64,000 nt of DNA from NCBI RefSeq assembly GCF_037975245.1, contig NC_092583.1, positions 3,154,764 to 3,218,763 on the forward strand, given 5' to 3'. Every line of letters begins with the position of its first letter. Within the stretch, counting starts at the first letter, position 1. The notes under the pieces were generated by a model. The model was not told the origin of the DNA and made no database searches. It saw only the letters and a list, made by a program, of their open reading frames with translations. Below, one piece after another: positions 1-12,183 of the stretch. Both the position numbers and the translations under genes were made by a program. Origin of the DNA: Apostichopus japonicus (taxonomy: Eukaryota; Echinodermata; Holothuroidea; Aspidochirotida; Stichopodidae).

Positions 1-577
1 ACCAGCACTGGTTTACACAACTTTTAAAAAGAAATGGAAAATTTTGGATGAAAAATGTAAGAAAGAGTTTATTTCCACGGGTTCAGTCGCACTGACTTAT
101 TAGCATTCCTGTCAAAGTTGCTGTTGAAGAGAAGTAAAAAAATGTAACATGTTCTGTTTTTTTTTAATTTATGTCTTTTCTCTTTATTCCTCAAACAAAC
201 TGACATTTGTGCCCTGTGATAATAAAACAATATTATGAGACACAGGGAAGTGTTAGGAAATTTGAGATTAAAATTATAAAGATGCTTTTATTTAATTCAA
301 CTAATTATTTACTAAGAAATTTGAAGTGTTAACACCTGGTCCATTCCTCTTAACCTGTATATATTCCAGCTATTGAGTTTAATTTCTACCCTTGAGAGAG
401 AGTCAAATTTAAAGAATTCTTATCGTTTATAAAAAAAAAAAAAAGTTACACAGGGTTTTGAGGGTCCACATACCAAATCAAAGAACGATGTCGAAAAAAT
501 AAGGTCACACGGAACTCTTGTTTCACAGGAAATGACGAAATGTGAAAAAACAGGAATGAAATATTAATGGCTAGAAT

Positions 578-1227
578 CAAGGGCGGCGGAAGCACTTTTA
601 ATCTTGGGGGGCACCGACATCAAAGGGCACTTTGCAGAAATTCGATTGGACTGATGCAGCCTTATATTTAGTACCATTTATAGCTCTGTATATCTTATTT
701 GCGTATACACATCACTCCATCAACGCCTCCCCCCCCCCTTCAAGGAAATTATGCATACTAGCACTGCAATGTCCAATGTGCAAATTGGAAACAAGGAACA
801 AGTTTTCTTTTGAGACAAAATGAGGTGAAATCATGCTAGTTGCTAATGTAGGAATCTTCCGAATTAAAGTTTATTTCTTGTTAATATCTTAACAAATTTT
901 TTCCAGTCGAAATAGCTTTGAGTATGACCCACAAAAATACATTAAAAGTCAGGGGCGTAGCCAGGATTTGCAAAGTCGTATGCATGACTATCTGAGCGGA
1001 GCGCCACCATCAGTTGGCGCGGAGCGTACAAGAAAATTTTTGGTTTTACAAACCCCTCAGATGGCCGGAAATGCCCTTCCCGAGTGTTCATTCTGGTTCC
1101 CTGGCCTCTTGCTAACTTGAGACACCTCAATGTTTATGTAGAAAAAGGGCACATTTTTAACCTGAGGAAAAGTGGGGGGGGGGGGGCACGTGCCCCCTGT
1201 GCCCCCCCCCCGGTTCCGCCGCCCTTG
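578..1227. mobile_element. hAT-type non-autonomous element (MITE), 650 bp
   Basis: The ends are an inverted repeat: CAAGGGCGGCGG at the left, and its complement CCGCCGCCCTTG at the right with a small offset. The 8-bp sequence GCTAGAAT flanks both sides (570-577 and 1228-1235). An 8-bp target duplication with CA...TG ends is the hAT superfamily signature. There is no transposase frame, so it is non-autonomous. Poly-G and poly-C runs lie just inside both ends. A piece of another dispersed repeat sits inside at about 950-1130. Confidence 0.85.
950..1130 (+). repeat. Dispersed repeat module with a short hairpin (GCGCCACCAT..TTGGCGC)
   Basis: It begins AGGGGCGTAGCCAGG and carries GGAGCGCCACCAT, then GTTGGCGC, then GTACAAGAAAATTTTTGG. 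The same string recurs near 32,800 and 34,040 (reverse orientation), 52,630, and 53,550 (diverged). The matching GCGCCA/TGGCGC arms make a small stem-loop. It is nested in the hAT element 578-1227. The ORF that runs through it is not a gene. Confidence 0.75.
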
Positions 1228-1235
1228 GCTAGAAT

Positions 1236-2210
1236 TTATGTTAATAAATAATGAGCATTATTGGTTTGAGGAATACATGTAATGTCAAGCATTTCTAGCG
1301 ATTTCAAGCAATAAGATTTCTGTTGTATTTGATTCCTTCAAAATGTTGGAACTCTTTTGTTTCGGACTATGATGAAGACACCACTCAAAAAATGTTATTG
1401 AACTCTAAAGGTATGAACTCTTTTTTGTTAGGATACATTAATGTTACAGAGGTGTGGGAGAGGGTGCGGGAGGGGTGGGGATGGAGGGGGTGGGGGAGGG
1501 GAATGAAATTTAATAACACCAAAGACCATGAATGTTTTCATTGTAATCCATTGTTTCAATTAATAACCCTATAATGAAAAAAAAAATTGTTTTAAGCACA
1601 CGAAAACAAAAATGTTTTTTTCATTTTTGAAACGCTCAGCTGATGATGCCCTGGCAAAAACCGTGTTTAGGGTTTTATATAGACAGTTTCCCCATGGTCT
1701 TGGGAGATGGGGTAACAGGGGTGTAACAGGGGTGAGAGGAAACATTGTGTTACCATTTAGATCCCTCTCCCTGGTATCTGTGTAACTCTCTATATCAAGT
1801 TGGTTTAACACAGTTTGAACATGGTCTTACCAAATTGGAAGAAAGAATCGTGTCAGGTCGAATCTGAAAGATTTTTGAAAGTAAATGTTTGGAAACAAGA
1901 TCTCATTGAAAAGACATAAATTGTTACATTATAGTTTAAGAAAGCTCAGGACAAGAAGATATATACAAGGTGTTTCCAGGAGACTATAAAGTAATGATAA
2001 AGGCTCAAGGAAAGGTTGTGTTTTCAATGAATATTCATTGCACAGTGTTTCATGTCGAATAAAATCATCGTTGATGATGATTGGATGGGTACATCGTCTA
2101 CATATCTCATCAACAGTTCAGGAAAATATCAAAAAGACTGTTATGGATATTTATTTACATATTCATATATTTATGTTTGAATATTCATCGTTGATGTATA
2201 AGTTGACCAA
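1236..2210. other. No gene seen; G-rich and low-complexity intergenic DNA
   Basis: It holds short unconvincing frames and a G-rich run near 1450-1500. No coding family, RNA gene or clear repeat boundary was recognised. Confidence 0.5.
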
Positions 2211-2423
2211 CAGCCAGTATAGGGATAATTTTCCAGTGCTAATACCAATCCATACTGTACTCTCACGTAATGCTCCAAAGCACACGTACTGACAGTATGA
2301 ACAGTTCATGAAAACATTTATATGTGATAGAAATCGGACTTTAGTAACGTTGGTATTTGTCAGTACAAGTGCTTTGAAGGTTGACTTGAAAGTGCAGTAT
2401 TTAAGAAAGTGTCCCAACTGGGT
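2211..2423 (-). mobile_element. Short inverted-repeat element, family of 37,057-37,265
   Basis: The left end CAGCCAGTATAGGGATAATT and the right end (reverse complement CCCAGTTGGGACAC) form imperfect inverted repeats. The interior carries CTTTGAAG, GCACTTGTACTGACA and CAGTATGAAC-like blocks. The better preserved copies at 37,057 and 11,144 share them. No target duplication survives here. Confidence 0.6.
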
Positions 2424-4030
2424 AAAGTTTTTTTTGGGGGGGGGGGGGGTGTACGTGTCTTGCTTCCTTATCATCGTACTAGTTCAGTACTTTTTAGACT
2501 TCAGAATATTTGGTTTCATACCGAGCTCTATATCGGTTTTTCCTTCTTCATTTTTGAATATATCTTCTTCACACTCTTCTGTTTAATTATTCTCAATTGA
2601 AAGTTTGCGGAACAAACTTCTTGAAGTGGCAAAGAGAATGAAGAGTGGAGTGGAAGGGGTGGGGGGGGGGGGGAGCAGGTTAGGGCACAAAAAGGATTCT
2701 AGTTTACACAAATTATAATTTTGTAGTGAAGATGACACAAAAGATGATCCATTTAAATTTAAGGTCAGTAAAGTGACTGAATCTTGTTTCGTTTTAACAC
2801 CACTCAGTTCGGAGGCATTGCTAATAATTCCTTTATTTTGTGTCTGTTCTGGTTATTTGCAATAAATCCCTAGTATTTTTTCCTCCAGTCTATCATATAG
2901 AGATAGTTGAATTTAATGTAAAAGCTTATATTTTTGTAGAAAACACACAAAAATGAAGACATCGGACGTGTCTAAAGATCGTCAATCCATTCAAGAATAC
3001 ATTTAAGTAGTTCGACTTGCGACTGAATAAAACCAAAGATTTGATGTTAAGAGAAACGGAATCACCCCTTCCCCGACCACGCCGTACCCCATAGCCCTCT
3101 GTTCTCCCTAACGCTTTGAACTATCATTTGTCAGCTGTGCAAACAACATAGCAAGTACAATAAGCTAGTCTCCTATTACCTGTTTCGTTTCGTGAATTTC
3201 ACTTTCCAATTCCAGTGTCTTCTCGACAAATAATGACGTAATAAAAGTCTGGAGAATCTGAGGAAAGCAAAGCTTGTACAAAGCTGATCCAACAAAAGAA
3301 AAGAGAGAAAGGGGGGAGGGCGAGGGGGGCGCGGAGAGAAAGTAAATCACATGAACAGGGTACTCTTAAATGAAGATAGGAGTTAATAGCACTTCCCTAT
3401 CTCTCCACCCTCTGTTTTTTCTTTACTTATGTACCTCGTTATTTCTTATATACCTCGTTTTTTCTTTGTGGCAGTTGAACGTAAAATAGACTTGTTTTTT
3501 TGGTTCATTGGATGTCTCTTTTCCCCCTTTCTCTCGATCTCTTCTCTGTTGCTGTTTATATACCTCTCTCTCTGCCTTCCCCCATATCTCTCGCACTGTC
3601 CCATAAGTTTTTTTTCCAGTAAGTTGCTCGTCCTCAAATTTCCTGTTTCTAAATTCTCATTTGTAATGAAAAGTAACTTCTGTTTTTCCTTGCTTCCTGT
3701 TCGATAATAACGATGGGAGTTCCATACGGGATGGTCAATTTACATTTACAAAAACATTACATTTATGTTTCCGTCTTACCCGAATACTTATACTTTAACA
3801 GCAGACAGGTACAGATCATCGACCATCTTACAACTATTACATTCGACCCCTCTCTGTAATCTAAATTTTACTACATATGAATAGGGAATGGTTTGTATTT
3901 TGGTGTTTAAGTCTACGAACAAGCGCATAGGTCGACGCATAGGTCGACGCATAAGCGCAATGGACATTGTGTGGGATTGTTGCAGTGATGGGAGGTGACA
4001 AATCCAATAATTTTTTTTTGGGGGGGGGGG
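2424..4030. other. No gene seen; poly-G, poly-T and CT-rich tracts
   Basis: Low-complexity runs include a poly-G at about 2437-2450, a second near 2660 and pyrimidine-rich DNA at 3400-3640. Frames of 60-100 codons here are biased-composition artefacts without recognisable domains. Confidence 0.5.
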
Positions 4031-4044
4031 GTGGGGGTTAGGGG

Positions 4045-4100
4045 AGAAGATTGTCATAGCCGTCCGTAGGAAATAAATCCAGATTGGGGCAAGCAAATTT
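4045..4100 (+). repeat. Direct repeat, partner at 5023-5076
   Basis: Both copies carry GATTGTCAT, then CCGTAGGAAA, then ATCCAGATTGGGGCAAGCAA. They lie about 0.98 kb apart in the same orientation, each next to a poly-G run. This suggests a small dispersed repeat or a local duplication. Confidence 0.65.
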
Positions 4101-4164
4101 TACAATTGAATTGCCCCCCCCCCCAATGTATTGGAGTTCCTACAAGCCACTGGATGGTAAAGGC

Positions 4165-4317
4165 TAAGTCTTTTATGTTATCAGTTGGTCCAGGTGAATT
4201 TGGGAGGATTGGGTGGGGGGGGGGGGTAGGGGCTGCTTTGTTCATAAGTCTTTTATGTTATCAGTTGGTCCAGGTGAATTTGGGAGGATTGGGGGGGTAG
4301 GGGCTGCTTTGTTCATA
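4165..4317 (+). repeat. Two-copy tandem duplication, period about 80 bp
   Basis: TAAGTCTTTTATGTTATCAG begins both units (4165 and 4245). Both run through TTGGTCCAGGTGAATTTGGG to GGGGCTGCTTTGTTCATA. The units are nearly identical except for the length of the internal poly-G run, which makes the second one 73 bp. The duplication looks recent. Confidence 0.9.
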
Positions 4318-5901
4318 ATGTTCAGACTATTTGCGGTGAAGGTAACTAATGTTGAGTCATGAATGTTAGTTATGATGCCATCCTAAGAGAGTGACATTCA
4401 ACTGTCCGCTCTCTCTCTCTCTGGGATGTTTTTGTTTTTCGATTACAACAAAAATTATTGTTGTCAACATGCCCGGGATGTTTAAAGAATGTTTTATTTT
4501 TGAAAATAATTTCCAATATGTGGTTACAATTGAATGGAGATTAAATACAAACAAACAGTGTAATAAAACACGCACTTATTTTGTTTTTACCTTCATTTAC
4601 AGTTTTCTCCCTTCCTTTCAACTGTTTCAGCTTCAAGAATTGAACAACATTGAATGCACACTCTACAATAAGCAATATCAAATAAGGACGTATTCTGTTG
4701 TTCCCCGAGAGAAATTGAAGGAAGATATAATATGATGCCATGGCGTTAGATTTTGTAAGGCCAACAAACATTTCAACATGTTATGTTGATTTCCCTACTC
4801 AACCCTCCAAACCCTACACCCTACAAAGGGCAAACGTGTTAGTGACGCCGTTGATACAGTCATGGCTATTCGGGTGTACATTATTAAAAGTTACTCCCTT
4901 GCCTGTTGGACTCAAGCACTCTAACACTCAGCACGGTACTTTGTTTTGTGGCAACTAGTCCCTTTATTAGTCTACTTATCATATTGGTGTTGAAGGGCAG
5001 GACTGTGGGAGGGGGGTGGGGGGAGGTGATTGTCATGGTCATCCGTAGGAAAAAATCCAGATTGGGGCAAGCAAACTTTTTCAGGTTTTACAATAACACA
5101 ACAAACTAACCTTAACCGTCAAATTGAACCGGTTAACCACATTTTTAACTTTTTTTGTGTGTGTGTGTGTGGGGGGGGGGGGGAGTCGACTAATTTTTGT
5201 TACTAGTAGTTAATAGCTTCGCCCTATCTGTTAAGCTGGAATGTTGACCCTTTCATGGTACCTTCAATATTCCGTACCATGACGGTGCTGGTATCTAGCA
5301 ACGGGCGTTCAACTTTTTCTTCACTTGTAAACAAAACTATTTTATTACCCATGTAAACATATTTCCTACACTACTGTTTGAAGGCCCAATTTTTACGTGT
5401 CCTTAAATTTCCTAGAGTTTTCCTCCAAGTTTCAAACAAGCAAATCCAACTTGATAAGCATATCTAAAAGATGATATTTTGGAGAAGAGTCGGGCGGATT
5501 TGAATCGTCTCTATATGGAAATATAACACATACCTGCAAGCTGGTAAAAGATCCGCAAGATAAAACACAAACACTGAAACATTGATTTTTGGTAATTTGA
5601 TTTATTGGCTCATATTTGTTGTGATTTTTTTTTTAGGCTGTCGACAAAATTTAGAACTTTTGTAACATATAACGCGCTTACTTTACCTTAAGAGTATGCA
5701 GAATTAGCTATCAATATTATGCGTATGTTGCGTTGCCCATAGCATGATGTGCATGCGTAATTGTTAATTTTAATTCATTCATCTTCACATTTCATTTCAA
5801 AGACAATAAGAGGCTAACGGGCAAACTGATTCCTTGCTTAGTGGAATATTTAAGTGTTGAATGTCATTACCCAATATCATAATATTTATGCCCACATGTA
5901 C

Positions 5902-6213
5902 CAGCTATTAACCAACCACTTTATTACAAGTTTGGCTACAATCCGACTTAAGGTTTTAGAGTTATTGCAATGTTCAAAAACTATGAGATCAAATGGTCCA
6001 AAATATATTGGGCCCCACAAATTCGAGCCCAAAGAATGTTTCCCTTGAGGTGGAAATAAAATTTGGGCCGATCCAGCGCAAAAATGGGCCCGGGTGTTTT
6101 GAGGCCCAGATGGTTCCTATGAAATTTGGCCTAGGCTGTGTAGCAGCTATTAACCAACAACTGTATACCAAGTTTGGTTAAAATCTGATTTAAGATTTCG
6201 GAGTTATTGCAAT
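5902..6213 (+). repeat. Direct repeat pair of about 70 bp, 242 bp apart
   Basis: CAGCTATTAACCAAC starts copies at 5902-5971 and 6144-6213. Both continue through AAGTTTGG and end in GAGTTATTGCAAT, with point differences between. The DNA between them contains alternating GGGCC-type blocks (TTGGGCCC, GAGCCCAAAG, TTTGGGCCGA, TGGGCCCGGG, GAGGCCCAG), which look like decayed short repeats. Confidence 0.7.
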
Positions 6214-6667
6214 ATAGAAAAGTTTTTGCGCGCCAAAAGTTGCATCGTCAGTTACCGTGCGAACCTCTACCACCCTACCCCCTTTGCCCCTTAGCAACCT
6301 CGCCGCTACCAGTTGCTAGTACTATTGATTTCAAGAATGTATCTTTTATACTATTATTTGCATTGGTACAATTTTGCTGCCTGAGTTTTTTTTTTTTTTT
6401 TTTTTTTTTTTTGTAGCTGTTGCTCCTAAACACTGCACTACACCATTGTCTGAAGACACGAACAGAACTCAGTAGCGTTTTGGTATAGTTGTCATGTCAT
6501 ATTAATAATTAAAACACTTCTAAAAAAAATGTTGCGTGTATTTGCCCTTGAAGTTTTAATTTTCGTCACATGAAGAAATATAACTGCCTAGCAGAACGTT
6601 TTATAAGATAAGCAAATTAGGTTAAGACGTCGCATTCTATTATTCATGTTAAATGAATATCCATCAC

Positions 6668-9142
6668 TTAAAACAATGACTTAAAATAGTTCCACCCCTT
6701 TTTGAAGAAACTGTTAACTGGACCAGAATCCTTATCATCGTCAATCGTTACGTTAAAGTTCTGATTAGTGATTGGAGGATCAAATTCCAGTTCCGGTTCA
6801 AATTCTGGTTCCGGTTCAAACTCTGGTTCGGGGTGAACCGTCTGGCTTTTGCAGATCTCCGGTGGGTCAAAGACGGACATGTTTGCAATGCCAGGCGTGA
6901 GGTCAAAAAACCTTGTTGTCAAGGAAACAGGGTTTTGTGGGTCATCGTCTGTGAAGATCTCGACGATTGGCCAACATCCTGCTATGGTGAAAATTCCGAT
7001 CCAACTCTCAGCTGAGAAGAAAACAGAATCGACCAAGGAATTATTTAAAATGTAATCTGCATCGCTCACAAATAAGGTTAAAAACCGAAACTGGAGATGC
7101 ACTGGATTATCAGACCGGATAATGAAAAAGTGTTGGCTCTAAAAAAAAAACTATATCAAAATATTCTTACTAAGTTTGTAAGAAAATAAATAAAGTATCA
7201 TAAATGTGTAGGTAAATGAGCAACAGAAAACTGACTGGGCAATTATATAAAAAAAAAAAGTTCAAATGAGCAAAAAACTGTTGACTACAATCTGATTCGA
7301 ACTCTGATATCACTATTATTGTTTAGTTGATGTCACTGCTTCAGGTAACACGAGCTACATGTTTGATGGGAGTAAGAGGGGGGGGGGGGGGGATTCAATA
7401 AAGGAAACCGTTATCATTATCAGTTGCGAAATCGATGACGTAGTTCTCGTATTTCCCTTTGAAATAATCAACCTTATACCTCTTCTAGCTGGGAGACGGT
7501 CTGACCACTCTCTGACCCTGAAGCCGGACCCAGGAGCACCCAATTCGTACTCATCTTCCAGAGTGGCGTCTGTCGGGATGGTGTGGTTCTGCCATGGTTG
7601 TGTTAGGTTAGTCACGGTACATGTGTTCAAATTTAGGTTGATTGTGTAGAGCGTGTTCGTCTTAAATTCCATTATGTAATTATACTGTCTGTGTAGAAAA
7701 GACAACGTTATAAGTTAAAAATACAGAGAACAGTATTACGGTGCCATTTATAACATGAATGATACAGTCTTTAGGCGGAGGGAGGGGGAGGGGTGGTGAG
7801 ATTGCATGTAGACAGAAAAGTTCTGCACTGTGTAGTAAAAAGTCACAAAGTATAGAACCAAGGAGTTCACAATAGAGGAGAATGGTCAAGCTATAATGGA
7901 TCAATGTTTTTCTGCTAAGATTTCTTAAGAAATCTAAAAGCGTAGGATGTTTTCTTTTGTTATATTATCTATCATCTGAGCATAGATGTATCCTAAGGGT
8001 GACATTCTGTTACCAGAACCAACCACGCATTGTCACAATGTCAGTCTGTTGAACATACATTTATAAAGTGTCACAGTTGTTTACCTTCTACAAAGTACCT
8101 TTATGCAAGTGTGACATCGTCTGCTGCCAGACTTAACGGCACAAGGTCAAATTGGTATCACATGAGCATAGCTTTCAGTGTCACAGTTGCCTGTCACATT
8201 GTGTGTGAACTTAAAATAAACATTTAAATTTCACAGTTGTCTACCTTCTACAAGTATCCTGATTCAAGTGTGACATCGTCTGTTGCCAGACCTTACCGCC
8301 AAAGGTCACATTGTGCATCACATTAGCATAGCTTTCAGTGTCACAGTTGTCTGTCACATTGTGTGTGACCTGAAATATACATTTAAATGTCACAATGGTC
8401 TACGTTCTACACATACCTTTCAGTGCGACATCGTCTGTCGCCAGACATTACCACCAAAGGTCACATTGTGCATCACATGAGCATAGCTTTCAGTGTCACA
8501 GTTGTCTGTCACATTGTGTGTAACATGAAATATATATATTTAAATGTCACAATGGTCTACCTTCAGCACATACCTTTCAGTGTGATATCGTCTGTTTCCA
8601 GACCTTAACACACAGGGTCACATAAGTGTGTCACCTCAAAGTTTGACAATTGCCTGTCACATTAAGCGGCTCCCTGTCTCGAACACTTACCAGAGAAAAT
8701 CGAAATATGTGTCAATATGTAAGCCACCTAAATGTCACCTTGTCACCTACAAATACTACATTAAGTGTCACACACCGTCTGTCACTAGTACTTGCGACAC
8801 GAGGTCAGATTGTCTGTCTCCTGAAAATACTTATTTTTAAGTGCAAAAATGGCGTTCGAAAGTTATGAAAATATGAAACTTTTACCTTTCGCCTGGCATG
8901 AAAGACTTTGCTTCTTTAAGTACTCGCTTTCTCAGTCCAACACCATCAAAACTGATTATGTATCTGTTATTACTCTCTGTAATATGATTCCATTCACTGG
9001 CGCGTCCTTCCCACTGGGGTATGGTTTGGCATGGCTTGGGGCCGGTGTTCACCCTCGTCAGTGTAGGGGCAGTATTTCCCTGAATGATGTAAGTCCCCAG
9101 AACCGCACCAACGGTCATGAGAAGTATAAATACCCGGATCAT
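6668..9142 (-). CDS. Ependymin-related secreted glycoprotein, three coding exons
   Basis: Coding exons are 9142-8886, 7688-7480 and 7011-6668 (stop at the last). Donors are AAAG/GTAAAAG (phase 2) and AGAG/GTATAAG (phase 1). Acceptors CTACACAG/A and CTTCTCAG/CT match those phases, and the frame stays open for 269 residues. Residues 1-16 are a hydrophobic signal peptide (MIRVFILLMTVGAVLG). The ependymin pattern follows: PKPCQTIPQWEG with Cys38, a SFDGVGLRKRVLKE strand, YNYIMEFKTNTLYTINL, Cys109, TIPTDATLEDEYELG, AGCWPIVEIF with Cys168 and SVFDPPEIC with Cys209. These are the four cysteines expected of the family. N-glycosylation sequons lie at 113, 120, 199 and 242. Known members are secreted calcium- or ligand-binding proteins, several of them echinoderm regeneration-associated; the role here is inferred. 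The C-terminal 60 residues are unusual: an acidic Glu-Pro-Glu-Phe repeat, an Asp-rich stretch and an aromatic basic end. The start is the first Met, just after a probable 5' UTR acceptor at 9152. Confidence 0.9.
8020..8840 (+). repeat. Intronic satellite-like tandem array, period about 155-160 bp
   Basis: It lies wholly inside the first coding intron of the ependymin-related gene. GCATAGCTTTCAGTGTCACA recurs starting near 8165, 8325 and 8480. Between these lie repeated TGTCACATTGTGTGTGA, ACATTTAAATGTCACAATGG and CATCGTCTGTTGCCAGAC blocks. About four to five copies are present, and the last (8600-8830) is strongly decayed. Frames through it are by-products of the repeat. Confidence 0.9.
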
Positions 9143-9150
9143 GTTTGCAA

Positions 9151-10275
9151 TCTGTTAGAAATAGATCAAAATGGAAGTCTGAGCAAGATATACAACAAAG
9201 CCACTTTCGTTTGTTTATTCTCTATTTCTGTTTGTTTGACCCACCCCCCTACCCCAGATCACCCTAATATCGGCAGGGGGTAGAAATTTGTGGTGAGTTA
9301 CGTGGAAGCATATGATTGAACAAACCACTTACCAACTTAAATAGACAGATTTAGAAACAGGCATACGAGCCAAGCAGATTACTAGCTGAAGCAGAGATAT
9401 TCCAAGCTAAGGAATCAAAACAATGGGAGTTATTTCAGAAATGCTAATTCCGTGACTCTGTGATAGCAGTGGAAACGGTCGTATGTTAACATATAATACC
9501 TCTACACTAAAGATTAAACGAAACTTTACGTTTTCAGTAATATCAAAAGCCTGTTTGTACACTTTTCAAAATCTGATTGAAATGATGACAAAATTCTGGC
9601 GATTCACCACACAGAGGAAATGAACAACACGAATCTGCTATTTCTTTGAAACCACGACGTTGGTAAGTGGAATCAGTTTTCAAACGTATTTTTGGATATG
9701 AAGTTGTTCTCCACGTGAAGGTAGTATAGGGCTTAGCCTACCACCGAGGCAAGACTATTTAGTGTGTTTCCGAGAAGAAGAATAAGAAAAAGAATGAAAA
9801 AATATCCATATTGCATTATTAATCGACTGTTTGTACTCTGGATATAACCAATCAATGAAAATAGCTATACAGTGACGTAAGGGTAGTCAGACATTCACAC
9901 GAAATTAAAGCTTTTCTATGCCTAAAACTTAACGTGATGAACGTGTCTGCGTCGAATATTTTCAGATTTACCCTATGCACACTGCCTTACACCTGTGTAG
10001 GAAAGTACATTATAGTTATTTACGTACAATATGAAAAGGGCCACGTATATCGACCAGCCTTTTAACCTGATCTAAGCCATTCATTAAAATCCATTTTGTG
10101 TTATTTGTAATAAAACAGTTCAACAAATATTCAGTTGAACGACGCCCAACAAGTTTTGTCTACGGTTATGAATATAAATTTCGTACTTGAAAAACTGGTA
10201 AAGAAATAATGATATAAAACTCACCAGAAATGTCGATGTTTGCCGAAAATGTTTGTTTGTTACTGTCTAACAGTT
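9151..10275 (-). other. Probable 5' UTR exon and intron of the ependymin-related gene
   Basis: On the minus strand a pyrimidine-rich acceptor (TCTATTTCTAACAG) ends at 9152, nine bases before the start codon. About 1.07 kb upstream, TTTCTG/GTGAGT gives a strong donor at 10,225. The leader exon would run from about 10,275 to 10,225. No other coding exon was found between, so the intron would lie in the 5' UTR. Confidence 0.5.
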
Positions 10276-10301
10276 GGCGCTGGATTGAACCCACCTGGGA
10301 G

Positions 10302-10308
10302 TTTTATC
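10302..10308 (-). promoter_or_regulatory. TATA-like box upstream of the ependymin-related gene
   Basis: On the minus strand AGATAAAACT lies about 30-35 bases before the likely start of the leader exon. The spacing suits a TATA box. The motif is short and AT-rich DNA surrounds it, so this is tentative. Confidence 0.3.
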
Positions 10309-10419
10309 TTTGTTAAGCACGGTTAGGGCAAAGAGCGTAGGGCAAGTTAAGTTTAATCCGAACGGATAAGAGCAACTGAGATTGTACGGAAGCCTTGATT
10401 TCCCATAAATGTGATTATA

Positions 10420-10462
10420 TTATATTATATTATATATATATATATTTATATATATATTAATA
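10420..10462. repeat. TA-rich microsatellite
   Basis: Imperfect (TATAT)n and (TA)n run in AT-rich DNA upstream of the ependymin-related gene. Confidence 0.85.
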
Positions 10463-11143
10463 TAATTATAAACATATATTGCTAACGCGTTGTGTAACAA
10501 TATCGAATGACAAGAGAATAGTTGTTCTTTTACAAGCCAAAAAACTGCGTGTCTATTCACAGCTGAAACGGTACACATGACAATTTAAGTTCTTTGTTTA
10601 CCTTACTCAAACTCTCTTCCTTAGTTCCATTACCGTCACCCACATTTCCCCTTCCTACCCCCCCCCCCATACACACGCGCACCCTTCCTTGGCACTTCCC
10701 ATTGATCCGTAAATGAAGATTCGTGCATATTCCTTTTTCGTTCATTGAATGGAGTTTTCAAGGTTCCATGAAAAAGCATGGGACAACAATTCATATCAAA
10801 TGTGAGCATGTCTTTTAGAGGCTACCTTAGTGCAATAAAACGATGGAGCAAAACTCGTGATTCAATCTATTTGCATACAAAGGATAACGCCACCTTGACA
10901 TCCCTTCCGATCTTACCTGGTAAAGAAGCGGTCGAACTTTCGAGAACATTGCATATATGGCCATGATTCACATACGTTCGTCTCGTGTTTACGACAATAA
11001 TATATGGGCTTTTTCCGGATTTTCATAAATTCCACATGTCTCCTACATTCCCACTGGAAGAGTGTTAGGTATGGGTTATCTATTATGACGTCATTAAAAC
11101 AGATCTTTTATCTGGCAGAAACAAGTTTCGCTTGTTATACGAT

Positions 11144-11330
11144 CACCCAGTTGGGACGATTTTTCTTCTTCTATACCGTACTTTCCTTGCTTCCAAAGCA
11201 CTCGTAGTGACAGTATCAACAGTATGAATATTATGTTTCTACCAGATAAAGGTTAGGAACTGTTTAAACCGTCAATACGAATGCTTTGAAGCATGATATG
11301 GTAGTACAGTTTAGAAATGTATTAGCATTT
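11144..11330 (+). mobile_element. Truncated copy of the CACCCAGTT inverted-repeat element
   Basis: It starts CACCCAGTTGGGACGATTTT and continues through GCACTCGTAGTGACAGTAT, ATGAATATTATGTTT, AGATAAAGGTTAGGAACTG and CAATACGAATGCTTTGAAG. It aligns with 37,057-37,265. The right inverted repeat is missing or decayed. Confidence 0.65.
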
Positions 11331-11503
11331 TTTTTTAATAGTATAAATAAATCGCGTTAAGCAAGAATAAGTTATACACTTTTCGATATCAGTTACAGTT
11401 TTAAGGAGGGGGGGGGGGCTTCTGCGTAGGGGGGTCTTCTGTGTAGGTGGGGGCTTCTGCGTAGGGAAAGAAAATTGACTGGACTATCTAGTTAAACATA
11501 CTG

Positions 11504-12130
11504 ACTTTGGTGTCAGTTTATAAAGCTTATGTTCGCCCTGTTGTGGATTATGCTACTCCTGTGTGACATTACTGCTGTTCAGGCCAACCGTCTGAAGTGT
11601 ATCCATGGAAACGAGCGTGTCGTAACATTATAAGTGCCAACTACAACTCGTACACCAAAGCCTTGGAACTCACCGGTCTCCAGGCGCTGGCAAATAGGCG
11701 AGTTGAACTTGCTTCCAATTTGGCCATAGGATGTACTAAGTTCGATAGATATGCCGAGCTGTTCCTTGCTACCCATAACACGCACGGCATGTCCTTAAGA
11801 AACCCCACACCCTACCAGGAAATTAAGTATTGCAGGAACAGGTACGGAAATAGTGCAATACCTTTCTAGCGTATAGACTTATAAACGATTGATTTTGGTG
11901 TGTTTGTACCTGGTTAGTCGTATTATTTAGCATCTTATCAAGGTGGGGGGTGGGGGGGGGGGTGGTAGTACTACTGAATTTTCCTTGTAATTTTGTAGGT
12001 TGTCTTTATTTATTATTTATTTGTGTGTCTTTTGTTCTTCTACCTTTAGTGTTATTGAGTTACTGTTTTATTTTTTATTCCCCCCGTTACTTTTTGGCCT
12101 TTGGGCCACGATATATGCAATAAACTACTG

Positions 12131-12183
<53 letters not shown>

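Noticed and set aside
8849-9283. A 144-codon plus-strand frame
   Set aside because: It is antisense to the first coding exon of the ependymin-related gene, whose motifs, signal peptide and splice phases all support the minus strand.
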